From Nocardioides albus (lineage in GTDB: Bacteria > Actinomycetota > Actinomycetes > Propionibacteriales > Nocardioidaceae): a stretch of 64,000 bases of DNA. A program made the translations under genes and the position numbers. The stretch is from positions 620,001 to 684,000 of the forward strand of contig NZ_BMQT01000001.1 of assembly GCF_014648255.1 (NCBI RefSeq). Direction: 5' to 3'. Below the pieces are notes generated by a model, which was given only the letters and a program-made list of their open reading frames with translations, had not been told where the DNA came from and made no database searches. Numbering within the stretch: the first letter of the stretch is position 1; every line of letters starts with the position of its first letter. Below are positions 23,348 through 30,865 of this stretch, in pieces.

Positions 23348-23966
23348 CGAGGAGCTGTTCGGGGCATGGCTCGACCAGGAGCTCGATCTGGACGCCGCGT
23401 GGAACGGTCTGGAACCGGGCCCGACGGTGGACGAGGTGATGGCCCGGATCTCGACCACGCCGTCGTGGTTCCTCGATGACTCCGTCGACGTCGTGGCGCT
23501 GGCCGGCGACGTCCTGGACGAGTCCGGAGGACCGGTCGTCGCGGCGGCACGGAAGGCGGCGGCGACCGCCAAGGTCGCGGCCCGGCAGGGCGTGGCCGTC
23601 GTGCTGTGGCTGGTCTCCTCCCAGGAGCTCGCCGGACGGCTCTCGACCGACCTACGGCTCGATCGTCTCGACCGGGCGCTGCTGGCGATGTCGCTACGGC
23701 TCGCCGCCGTCGTCGAACCCCAGCGGTGGGTCGAGGAGGCCGAGCGTCGGGAGGAGGCGGCCCGCACCCTGCTGTTGTGGTGCGGGCAGTGCCCGGGCGG
23801 CGAGAGCGAGCAGAATGCCCGGGCGATCCTGTCCCGGCTCGACTCCGCGGCCCGCGGCGAGGCGCTGGAGCGTGCCCGCCGCGACCGGGAGCACCGCTCG
23901 GAGATCCGGCGGCGCCTGGAGCAAGCGCGGGCGCGTGAGGCCGCCACCCGCTACAGCCCGGAGTGA
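23340..23966 (+). CDS. unknown helical protein of the MoxR-VWA cassette (208 aa)
   Basis: Unrecognised family. 208 residues, GTG start overlapping the VWA gene by 8 nt. It starts with an acidic segment (ADEELFGAWLDQELDLDAAW), continues with helices, and ends in a long charged helix (about 150-200, RGEALERARRDREHRSEIRRRLEQAR) that could form a coiled coil. One hydrophobic stretch (VAVVLWLVSS) is too short for a TM. The Cys pair in LWCGQC is a possible metal or redox site. Ends 4 nt before the adenylate-forming enzyme gene. Confidence 0.75.
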   Translation: MADEELFGAWLDQELDLDAAWNGLEPGPTVDEVMARISTTPSWFLDDSVDVVALAGDVLDESGGPVVAAARKAAATAKVAARQGVAVVLWLVSSQELAGRLSTDLRLDRLDRALLAMSLRLAAVVEPQRWVEEAERREEAARTLLLWCGQCPGGESEQNARAILSRLDSAARGEALERARRDREHRSEIRRRLEQARAREAATRYSPE

Positions 23967-23970
23967 TCCC

Positions 23971-25314
23971 TTGACCGAGACACCGGACCCGCTTCACCTG
24001 GCCGAATACACCCCGATGGCGTCGGCTGCGCTCACCGACGCCGAGCGCTGGCCGGGGCTGTCGGTCGTCGGCGCCGCTCGGCTGGCCGCAGCGAGCACCC
24101 ATCCCGCGGCGCCGGTCTGGCGACACCGGGTCGGCCACCGGCTCACCGGCGCCGAGCAGGAGGCGGCCCGGTCCCAGCTGCCGCTCGCGGGATGGTTGGA
24201 ACGGCACCTGGCCGTCGCGCGGTCGCTCCCTGCGTACCGCCGGCACCGGGGGCCGCTCGAGACCCTCACCGACTTTCCGCTGGTCACCCGGCAGAACCTG
24301 GTCGACGACATCGGCGGGTTCGTGCCGCTGGACGCCGACTACGGGCGGATGCTGCACGGCACCTCCTCGGGGAGCACCGGGGCGGCGCTGGTCATGCCCG
24401 ACGACCCCGACGAGCTGGCCCGCGGGTTCCACTGGTTGCGCGATCTGATCGCCGGGCTGACCGGCGGCTGGGAGCCGGATCCGGCTCGCTTCGCCGTGGC
24501 GCAGGTCGTGTGGCAGCGCCAGGCGTTCACGTACGTCTCGGTCGCTCCTGGCTTCGGCGAGAGCCTGGTCGCGCGGGTCAATCTGCATCCGGGCGAGTGG
24601 GCGGCCGAGGACCAGCGGGCGTTCCTACGAGACGCCGACCCGCAGGTGATCTCCGGCCATCCCACCTCGCTGGAGCATCTTCTCGACCTCCGCGAGGTCG
24701 TACGCCCGATCGCGATCATCTCCTCCGCGATGGCATTGAGCGCGACGCTGCGCGCCGACCTGGAGCGGACTTTCGACTGCCCGGTCCTCGACGTCTACGG
24801 CCTTCACGAGACCCGTCCCGTGGCGGTCAGCACCGACGGCGGCCCGTTCCTGGTCGCCGACCGGCGGGTGCACGTGGAGGTCCTCGGCTCCGACGGTCTT
24901 TCCCTCCCTGAGGGCGAGATCGGCGAGATCGTCGTCACCGCAGGCGAGAACGCTTTCCTTCCGCTGGTCCGCTACCGCACCGGCGACACCGGCCGCCTGG
25001 TTCGCGTCGACGGCAGGCCAGCCATCGACGCGCTCGAAGGTCGCGAGGCGACCGTCTTCACCACCCCGGCCGGCGCCCTGATCCCCTCCGTCGACCTCAC
25101 CCAGCACCTCCAGGACGCGGGCGCGCGCGGCTGGTCCGTCGAGCAGGCCGCCGACGGCAGCGTCGTCGCGACCATCGCCGGCGGCGACGCCGACGCGGTC
25201 GCCGCACGGCTCGGTGCCATGCTCGCCCGCGACGTCACCGTTCGTCGTGTCGACACCATCGCAGGCCTAGGGGACGGGAAGCCCCGCCGTTACCGGTCGT
25301 CCGTCACAACCTGA
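23971..25314 (+). CDS. AMP-forming acyl-CoA synthetase-like enzyme (PaaK/CapK type)
   Basis: 447 residues from the TTG at 23971 with GGAG ~8 nt upstream; the ATG at 24016 is an alternative. Adenylate-forming enzymes activate a carboxylate with ATP. Visible: the P-loop TSSGSTGAALV (about 131-141), YGLHET (core motif with the catalytic Glu context), YRTGDTGRL (ribose-binding Asp) and GDGKPRRYRS near the end, the position of the C-domain lysine. This order fits the short phenylacetate-CoA ligase/CapK branch. The substrate is unknown. Last gene of the seven-gene run; it converges on pdxH with a 7-nt gap. Confidence 0.85.
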   Translation: MTETPDPLHLAEYTPMASAALTDAERWPGLSVVGAARLAAASTHPAAPVWRHRVGHRLTGAEQEAARSQLPLAGWLERHLAVARSLPAYRRHRGPLETLTDFPLVTRQNLVDDIGGFVPLDADYGRMLHGTSSGSTGAALVMPDDPDELARGFHWLRDLIAGLTGGWEPDPARFAVAQVVWQRQAFTYVSVAPGFGESLVARVNLHPGEWAAEDQRAFLRDADPQVISGHPTSLEHLLDLREVVRPIAIISSAMALSATLRADLERTFDCPVLDVYGLHETRPVAVSTDGGPFLVADRRVHVEVLGSDGLSLPEGEIGEIVVTAGENAFLPLVRYRTGDTGRLVRVDGRPAIDALEGREATVFTTPAGALIPSVDLTQHLQDAGARGWSVEQAADGSVVATIAGGDADAVAARLGAMLARDVTVRRVDTIAGLGDGKPRRYRSSVTT

Positions 25315-25321
25315 GACGTCG

Positions 25322-25969
25322 TCAGGGCGCGAGCCGCTCGGTCCGCCACTTCTCGCCCTCGCGGAGGTAGACGAGCCGGTCGTGCATCCGTCCCGGCCGG
25401 CCCTGCCAGAACTCGACCCGCTCCGGCTCGACCCGGTAGCCACCCCACTCCTCGGGCACCGGGACCGGCTGGCCGTCGAACTGCGCCTCGACCCTTTCGT
25501 ACGCCGCCGCCAGCTCCTCGCGGCCGGAGACGACCCGGCTCTGGTGGGACGCATGGGCGCCGAGCTGGGAGCCGCGCGGACGCTGCGAGAAATAGGCCTC
25601 CACGTCTGCCCGCGAGAGCTCGCGGGCGAGCCCGTCGATGCGTACCTGACGCTCCAGCGGGTGCCACGGGAAGAGCACGGCGATCCTCGGGTTGGCAGCG
25701 AGGTCGGAGCCCTTGCGGGAGGCGGTGTTGGTGAAGAAGGTGAAGCCCTCGGTCGAGAAGCCCTTCAGCAGGACGGTCCGTGAGGAGGGTGCGCCGTCGG
25801 CGGAGACGGTGGAGACCACCATCGCGTTCGGCTCGACGATGCCCGCATCACGAGCCTCTGCGTACCACCTCTCGAACATCGTGAACGGGTCCGCCTCGAG
25901 GTCGTCCTCGTGCAGCCCGCTGCGGGTGTAGTTCTCTCGTGCTGCCGCCAGCTCAGCTGCCAGATCCAT
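25322..25969 (-). CDS. pdxH: pyridoxamine 5'-phosphate oxidase PdxH
   Basis: 215 residues, the usual PdxH length. FMN-dependent oxidation of pyridoxine or pyridoxamine 5'-phosphate to pyridoxal 5'-phosphate. Matching landmarks: N-terminal DPFTMFERWYAEA, NAMVVSTVSADGAPSSRTVLLKGFSTEGFTFFTN, SRKGSDLAANPRIAVLFPWHPLERQVRIDG, FSQRPRGSQLGAHASHQS, and the C-terminal GGYRVEPERVEFWQGRPGRMHDR, which binds substrate phosphate and FMN. Full length with no odd residues seen. Divergent from the citrate synthase gene. Confidence 0.95.
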   Translation of the reverse strand: MDLAAELAAARENYTRSGLHEDDLEADPFTMFERWYAEARDAGIVEPNAMVVSTVSADGAPSSRTVLLKGFSTEGFTFFTNTASRKGSDLAANPRIAVLFPWHPLERQVRIDGLARELSRADVEAYFSQRPRGSQLGAHASHQSRVVSGREELAAAYERVEAQFDGQPVPVPEEWGGYRVEPERVEFWQGRPGRMHDRLVYLREGEKWRTERLAP

Positions 25970-26038
25970 GCCGTCGAGCCTATCTTCTGGACGCGTGGGG
26001 CAGAATGCGGAGCGACACTAGGAGAATGGGAGACGGCA

Positions 26039-27142
26039 GTGAGCCAGGTACAGCACGGTCTCGAGGGCGTCGTGGCCTTCGAGACCCAGATCGCGGAGCC
26101 CGACAAAGAGGGTTCGGCCCTCCGTTACCGCGGGGTCGACATCGAGGACATCGTCGGGCGGGTCCCGTTCGAGAACGTCTGGGGTCTGCTGATCGACGGC
26201 TCATACGGCCCCGGGCTGCCGCCCGCCGAGGCCTACAACCTGCCGGTGCACACCGGTGACGTACGCGTCGACGTCCAGGCCGCCATCCCGATGCTCGCGC
26301 CCGCGTTCGGCTTCGGGCAGACCTACGACATCTCCGACGAGCAGGCCCGCGAGGACCTCGCCCGGGTTGCCGTCATGGTCCTGTCGTACGCCGGCCAGTC
26401 GGCCCGCGACATCCACCTGCCGATCGTGCCGCAGCGCGAGGTCGACAAGGGCAAGACGCTCGCCGAGCGGTTCCTGATCCGTTGGCGCGGCGAGGCCGAC
26501 CCCGCCCACGCCCACGCGATCGACGCCTACTGGTCCTCGGCCGCCGAGCACGGCATGAACGCCTCCACCTTCACCGCCCGGGTGATCACCTCCACCGGTG
26601 CCGACGTGGCCGCGGCCTTCTCCGGCGCGATCGGTGCGATGAGCGGCCCGCTGCACGGCGGCGCGCCCTCGCGCGTGCTCGGCATGATCGAGGACGTCGA
26701 GAAGTCCGGCGACGCCTCCGCCTACGTCAAGGGGCTCCTGGACTCCGGCGAGCGGCTGATGGGCTTCGGCCACCGCGTCTATCGCGCCGAGGACCCGCGT
26801 GCCCGCGTCCTGCGCCGCACCGCCCGCGAGCTCAACGCGCCCCGCTTCGAGGTCGCCGAGGCGCTCGAGAAGGCCGCTCTCGCCGAGCTGCGGGCTCGCC
26901 GCCCCGACCGTGTTCTGGAGACCAACGTCGAGTTCTGGGCCGCCATCGTCCTCGACTTCGCCCAGATCCCGGCCAACATGTTCACCTCGATGTTCACCTG
27001 CGCCCGCACCGGCGGCTGGTCCGCCCACATCCTGGAGCAGAAGAAGACCGGCCGACTCATCCGGCCGTCCGCCGTCTACACCGGCCCCGCTCCCCGCCCC
27101 GCCGACGCGGTCGAGGGCTGGAACGCCGACTGGGGGAAGTAG
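26039..27142 (+). CDS. citrate synthase 2 (CitA-type)
   Basis: 367 residues from the GTG at 26039 (GGGAGA 5 nt upstream). Condenses acetyl-CoA and oxaloacetate to citrate. Catalytic His residues lie in GPLHGGAPSRV and GFGHRVYRAEDPRA. The third catalytic acid is Glu in ETNVEFWAA where most citrate synthases have Asp (NVDF). As far as I recall, other actinobacterial second citrate synthases share this Glu, so it is probably a subfamily trait. C-terminal TGGWSAHILEQKKTGRLIRPSAVY is typical. It lacks the long N-terminal domain of the larger GltA type. Confidence 0.9.
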   Translation: MSQVQHGLEGVVAFETQIAEPDKEGSALRYRGVDIEDIVGRVPFENVWGLLIDGSYGPGLPPAEAYNLPVHTGDVRVDVQAAIPMLAPAFGFGQTYDISDEQAREDLARVAVMVLSYAGQSARDIHLPIVPQREVDKGKTLAERFLIRWRGEADPAHAHAIDAYWSSAAEHGMNASTFTARVITSTGADVAAAFSGAIGAMSGPLHGGAPSRVLGMIEDVEKSGDASAYVKGLLDSGERLMGFGHRVYRAEDPRARVLRRTARELNAPRFEVAEALEKAALAELRARRPDRVLETNVEFWAAIVLDFAQIPANMFTSMFTCARTGGWSAHILEQKKTGRLIRPSAVYTGPAPRPADAVEGWNADWGK

Positions 27143-27197
27143 CAGAGTTGTGAAGCTGAGAGTGATCTATAGGTCACTCTCAGCTTCACAACCTCTG
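27143..27197. terminator. very long hairpin terminator after citrate synthase
   Basis: Starts one base after the stop codon. Arms 27143-27165 and 27174-27197 pair over 23 bp with a single bulged base around an 8-nt loop. AT-richer than its surroundings. It can act for both directions, since the next gene converges. Confidence 0.8.
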
Positions 27198-27305
27198 TCG
27201 ACTTAACGACGACAAGGTGATCACGATCTCTTGAGGATCTGTCATGACACGGAGCGTACGTCCGAGGCTCGTCGAGCGCACTGCTCCGCTGCCGCGTCCG
27301 TCGAG

Positions 27306-27779
27306 CTAGAAGCGCTTGGCCATGCAGACCACGAGGTCGTCGTCCTTGTAGAACCCGAAGGGCTCGACGTCGACGTAGCCGTTGGCGGCATAGAGCCCGA
27401 TGGCCTCGTACTGGAGGCCGCCGGTGGTGAGGACAAGCGCCTCGAAGCCGGCAGCGCGGGCAGAGGCCTCGACGTGGGCGAGCATCCGCTTCGCGATGCC
27501 TTTGCCCTGGGCCTCGGGGACGACGTACATCCGCTTGATCTCGGCGGTCGCCACGGTCCCGAGGGCGGGCTCGCCGGAGCGTCGCCAGGCGCCGGAGGCG
27601 ACCGGAACCTCGTCGAGGTAGGCGAGGAAGTACGCGCCCGCGGGCGACTCGAACATCTCCGGCACGGTCGGGTCGTAGTCGGGTTCGCCGTAGCGTTCGA
27701 CGTAGAACTCCTGGACCCGGTCGACCAGCTTCTGGGCATCCGGGTGGTCGTACGCGACCCGGCGAATCTCAATGCTCAC
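27306..27779 (-). CDS. GNAT-family N-acetyltransferase
   Basis: 157 residues, GTG start. The acetyl-CoA-binding motif A is KRMYVVPEAQGKGIAKRMLAHVEASAR (about 81-107), with motif B ANGYVDVEPFGFYKDDD near the end. GNAT enzymes move an acetyl group from acetyl-CoA to an amine; the substrate cannot be told from sequence. Stands alone, between two hairpin terminators. Confidence 0.88.
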   Translation of the reverse strand: MSIEIRRVAYDHPDAQKLVDRVQEFYVERYGEPDYDPTVPEMFESPAGAYFLAYLDEVPVASGAWRRSGEPALGTVATAEIKRMYVVPEAQGKGIAKRMLAHVEASARAAGFEALVLTTGGLQYEAIGLYAANGYVDVEPFGFYKDDDLVVCMAKRF

Positions 27780-27796
27780 GCGGACATTCTGGCTGC

Positions 27797-27834
27797 GCGA
27801 GGCCGCGACCCCAAGAAGGGGATCGCGGCCTCGC
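27797..27834 (-). terminator. hairpin between the hydrolase and GNAT genes
   Basis: Arms GCGAGGCCGCGA (27797-27808) and TCGCGGCCTCGC (27823-27834) plus an inner CCCC/GGGG give 16 bp with one bulged A. It lies 12 nt after the hydrolase stop codon on the minus strand. Confidence 0.7.
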
Positions 27835-27845
27835 TATGGGGCAGG

Positions 27846-29513
27846 TCAGCGACTGACGAGCTGAGCGTCGACCAGCTGCGTACGCAGCGAGCCGAGGCGG
27901 CTGGCTGCGCCGGCCGCCTTCTGCGCATCCGCGCCCACACCCGCGCCCTCGACCGGGGTCGGCTCGGGTGTCGGCACCGGGTCACACTTCACGTCCGACC
28001 GGTTGTTGCCCGGCTTTCGCTGCGGCAGCTCGCCGGTGAGCAGGTAGTCGGCGATCCGGTCGTCGGTGCAGGCGACGCCCGAGAGCGAACCGGAGTGGGT
28101 GGTGCCCCCGACACCCTCGATCAGCGCCGACCGGGGGAACCGCTTGCGCGCCTCGATCGCGCCTGACCACGGCGTCGCCGCGTCGTTGGTCTCCTGGATC
28201 ATCAAGATGCCCGGCGCCTTGCGGCCGTTGACCTTCACCGGCGTGCTCGCCGGGGCCGGCCAGGTGAGGCACGGGGCGTTGTACCAGGTGTTGTTCCAGG
28301 TCAGGAACGGCTTGGTCGCTGCCAACTTGTAAGCGTCGCGTCGCTGCTTGCGCCAGCTGGGCCACTGGACGTCGGTGCACTGCACGGACAGGTAGCCCGC
28401 GAAGCCGTTGTCGGCACCGGGGCCGGTCGGGTCTCCGTACCACTCCTTGGCCGGGGCCAAGTCACCGTTCGCGGCTGCCGCCAGGATGTGGGCGTAGGAG
28501 TCCCAGTCGTAGACGTAGTAGGCCGCGCTCACGAAGACGTCGTTCCAGTCGGCCGCGCCGAAGTTCTCCTCGGGATCGTCGGTGAGCTGCTGGAGGGTGT
28601 CGTAGTAGATCTTGCGCACCTTCTGCCCGTCGGTGCCCAAGCCGTAGGTGTCATCGTTGTCGGCGACCCAGTCGAAGAAGATGTCGATGTTCGAGTCGAA
28701 CTGCCGCTCCTGGTTGAGATTGGCCTCGTACCAGACGTTCCGATGGTCGACGACGCCGTCGAAGACGAAGCGGCGAACCCGCTCCGGGTGGAGGGTGGCG
28801 TAGACCTGGCCGAGATAGGTGCCGTAGGAGAACCCGTAGAAGTTGATCCTGCGCTCCCCGAGCGCCTTGCGCAGCGACTCCATGTCGGCCACGGTGTCCG
28901 TGGTGCGGTTGTGCTCGAGGAACTCGGCGTTGGCCTTGCCGCAGTCGGCGGCGTACGCCTGAGCCTTGCTCAACCAGAACCTCTCGGTGGCCGAACCCTC
29001 AGGCACGTAGGCGGGGCGCCCCGGCGCGGCGTAGTCGCCGTCGCAGCTCAGCTGCGGAGTGCTGCGGCCGACGCCACGCGGGTCGAAGCCGATCCAGTCG
29101 TACGGGTCGCCGCCGTGCTTCGGGACGAACTGGCCGAGGCGCGCCAGGCCGAGACCGGAGCCGCCAGGACCGCCGGGGTTGACCAGCATCGCGCCCTGGG
29201 CGTCGGCGTCCGAGGTCTTGTGGGCGATCTTGGAGACAGCGAGCTGGATCTTGGTGCCCTTCGGACGGTTGTAGTCCAGCGGGACGGTCAGCATCCCGCA
29301 GACCGCTCCGGCCTGCTTCAGCGATGCCGTCGGGCACTCGCCCCATGCGATCGGCGGCGGCGTGTAGCCGGCACCGAGACTCGACTTGTCGGCCTGGCCT
29401 GCCGGCTGGCCCGTGGGCGTCGTACGCGCCGTCGCGCTCGGCGCGCCGACCAGTCCGATGCCCGTGCTGATCGCAGCCGCGGCCGCTATCAGCCTGAGTG
29501 TGGTCCGCATCAT
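27846..29513 (-). CDS. secreted alpha/beta-hydrolase, tripeptidyl aminopeptidase-like
   Basis: 555 residues. A signal peptide (about 1-29, ending SATARTT) precedes an alpha/beta-hydrolase of the Streptomyces tripeptidyl aminopeptidase/SlpD type: LVNPGGPGGSG forms the oxyanion region, the nucleophile Ser is in GFSYGTYLG (about residue 228), the Asp in ETNDAATPW, the His in GGTTHSGSL, and the C-terminal TAP domain is present. It likely trims N-terminal peptides outside the cell. GGGGAGG lies 3 nt before the first ATG and 6 nt before a second (29510), which may be the true start. Confidence 0.88.
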   Translation of the reverse strand: MMRTTLRLIAAAAAISTGIGLVGAPSATARTTPTGQPAGQADKSSLGAGYTPPPIAWGECPTASLKQAGAVCGMLTVPLDYNRPKGTKIQLAVSKIAHKTSDADAQGAMLVNPGGPGGSGLGLARLGQFVPKHGGDPYDWIGFDPRGVGRSTPQLSCDGDYAAPGRPAYVPEGSATERFWLSKAQAYAADCGKANAEFLEHNRTTDTVADMESLRKALGERRINFYGFSYGTYLGQVYATLHPERVRRFVFDGVVDHRNVWYEANLNQERQFDSNIDIFFDWVADNDDTYGLGTDGQKVRKIYYDTLQQLTDDPEENFGAADWNDVFVSAAYYVYDWDSYAHILAAAANGDLAPAKEWYGDPTGPGADNGFAGYLSVQCTDVQWPSWRKQRRDAYKLAATKPFLTWNNTWYNAPCLTWPAPASTPVKVNGRKAPGILMIQETNDAATPWSGAIEARKRFPRSALIEGVGGTTHSGSLSGVACTDDRIADYLLTGELPQRKPGNNRSDVKCDPVPTPEPTPVEGAGVGADAQKAAGAASRLGSLRTQLVDAQLVSR

Positions 29514-29649
29514 GGTCCTCCCCTTGTGCCCGCAGGGTGCGGGTGAGCCTACTCAACACGAGCTGACGACACGGGGGAAGACCAATGTCGGGAGTCTCAG
29601 TAGCCACGCCGTCGTCCGGCCACCGCCCGCGTCTTGCGAGAATGGGGTC

Positions 29650-30765
29650 ATGACGCTGCAGATCCCCGCCGACCTCCTGCCTGCCGACGGACGTTTCGGG
29701 TCCGGGCCGTCCAAGGTGCCCGCCGGCCGCCTGGAGGCGCTCGCCGCGACCGGGGTGTCGGTGATGGGGACCTCTCACCGGCAGCAGCCGGTCAAGGATC
29801 TCGTCCGCCGCGTCCAGACCGGGCTGGCCGACCTGTTCTCGCTTCCCGAGGGCTACGAGGTCGTCATCGGCAACGGTGGCTCGGTGGCGTTCTTCGACCT
29901 GGTGACATACACCCTGGTGCGCGAACGCAGCCAGCACGCGGTGTTCGGGGCGTTCGGCAAGAAGTTCCTCTCCGCGGCCAAGGCGGCGCCGTGGCTGGCC
30001 GACCCGTCGGTGATCTCGGCCGAACCGGGTTCCCTGGCCGTGCCTGCGCACGAGGGCGACGTCGATGTTTACGCCTGGACACATAACGAGACCTCGACGG
30101 GTGTGATGGCTCCGGTCGTACGTCCCGCCGGCGCGGGTGCGGACCAGCTCACCATCGTGGACGCGACCTCGGCCGCCGGCGGGTTGCCGCTCGAGGTGAC
30201 CCAGAGCGACGTCTACTACTTCGCTCCGCAGAAGTCGTTCGCCTCCGACGGCGGCCTGTGGCTGGCGCTGCTCTCCCCCGCCGCGATCGCGCGGGCCGAG
30301 GAGATCGCGGCGAGCGGGCGGCACATCCCGTCGTTCTTCTCGTTGACCGAGGCGATCAAGCAGTCCCGTAGCGGCCAGACCGTCAACACGCCGGCCGTCG
30401 CGACACTCTTCCTGATGGCCGAGCAGCTCGACTGGATGAACTCCTCCGGCGGGCTGGACGCCATGGTCGCCCGCACCACCGCCTCCTCGGACGCGCTCTA
30501 TGCGTGGGCCGAGAAGGCGCCGTACGTTCGACCGTTCGTCGAGGACCCCACCCACCGCTCCCTTGTCGTCGGCACCGTTGAGCTCGACGCCGGCATCGAC
30601 AAGGACGAGCTGCGCCGCGTGCTCGCCGAGAACGGCGTCGTCGACCTCGACGCCTACCGCGGCGTCGGCACCAACCAGCTCCGGATCGCGATGTACCCCT
30701 CCGTCGACGCCGCCGACATCGAGGCCCTCACCGCCTGCATCGACTGGGTCGTCGACCGCCTCTGA
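29650..30765 (+). CDS. serC: phosphoserine aminotransferase SerC
   Basis: 371 residues from the ATG at 29650. PLP enzyme converting 3-phosphohydroxypyruvate and glutamate to phosphoserine in serine synthesis. It has FGSGPSKVPAGRLEAL and GTSHRQQPVK at the start, and the PLP Lys195 in YYFAPQKSFASDGG. The C-terminal domain ends YPSVDAADIEALTACIDWVV. It is of the actinobacterial/mycobacterial SerC type. A repeat-palindrome cluster follows the stop codon. Confidence 0.93.
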   Translation: MTLQIPADLLPADGRFGSGPSKVPAGRLEALAATGVSVMGTSHRQQPVKDLVRRVQTGLADLFSLPEGYEVVIGNGGSVAFFDLVTYTLVRERSQHAVFGAFGKKFLSAAKAAPWLADPSVISAEPGSLAVPAHEGDVDVYAWTHNETSTGVMAPVVRPAGAGADQLTIVDATSAAGGLPLEVTQSDVYYFAPQKSFASDGGLWLALLSPAAIARAEEIAASGRHIPSFFSLTEAIKQSRSGQTVNTPAVATLFLMAEQLDWMNSSGGLDAMVARTTASSDALYAWAEKAPYVRPFVEDPTHRSLVVGTVELDAGIDKDELRRVLAENGVVDLDAYRGVGTNQLRIAMYPSVDAADIEALTACIDWVVDRL

Positions 30766-30768
30766 CCC

Positions 30769-30864
30769 GCCGAGTCGGCTCGTTCTGACGCACAACCCTG
30801 CCGAGTCGGCTCGTCATGACGAGCCGACTCGGCGGGAAACTCGGTCAGAACGAGCCGACTCGGC
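30769..30864. repeat. nested palindromic repeat cluster between serC and a converging gene
   Basis: Four 21-nt units: 30769-30789 and 30800-30820 direct, 30813-30833 and 30844-30864 inverted. Unit 4 is the exact reverse complement of unit 1. Units 2 and 3 make a perfect 34-bp palindrome (30800-30833). The RNA could fold into a short inner hairpin or a long nested stem. Probably a bidirectional terminator; the GCCGAG and TTCTGACG motifs recall the repeats near 0.2 and 38.7 kb. Confidence 0.75.
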
Positions 30865-30865
30865 G

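Noticed and set aside
19243..25314. Known MoxR-VWA ternary conflict system
   Set aside because: I see no VMAP, EACC1 or effector domain. The zincin fusion and adenylate-forming enzyme do not match that description, so I treat it as a separate, unassigned cassette.
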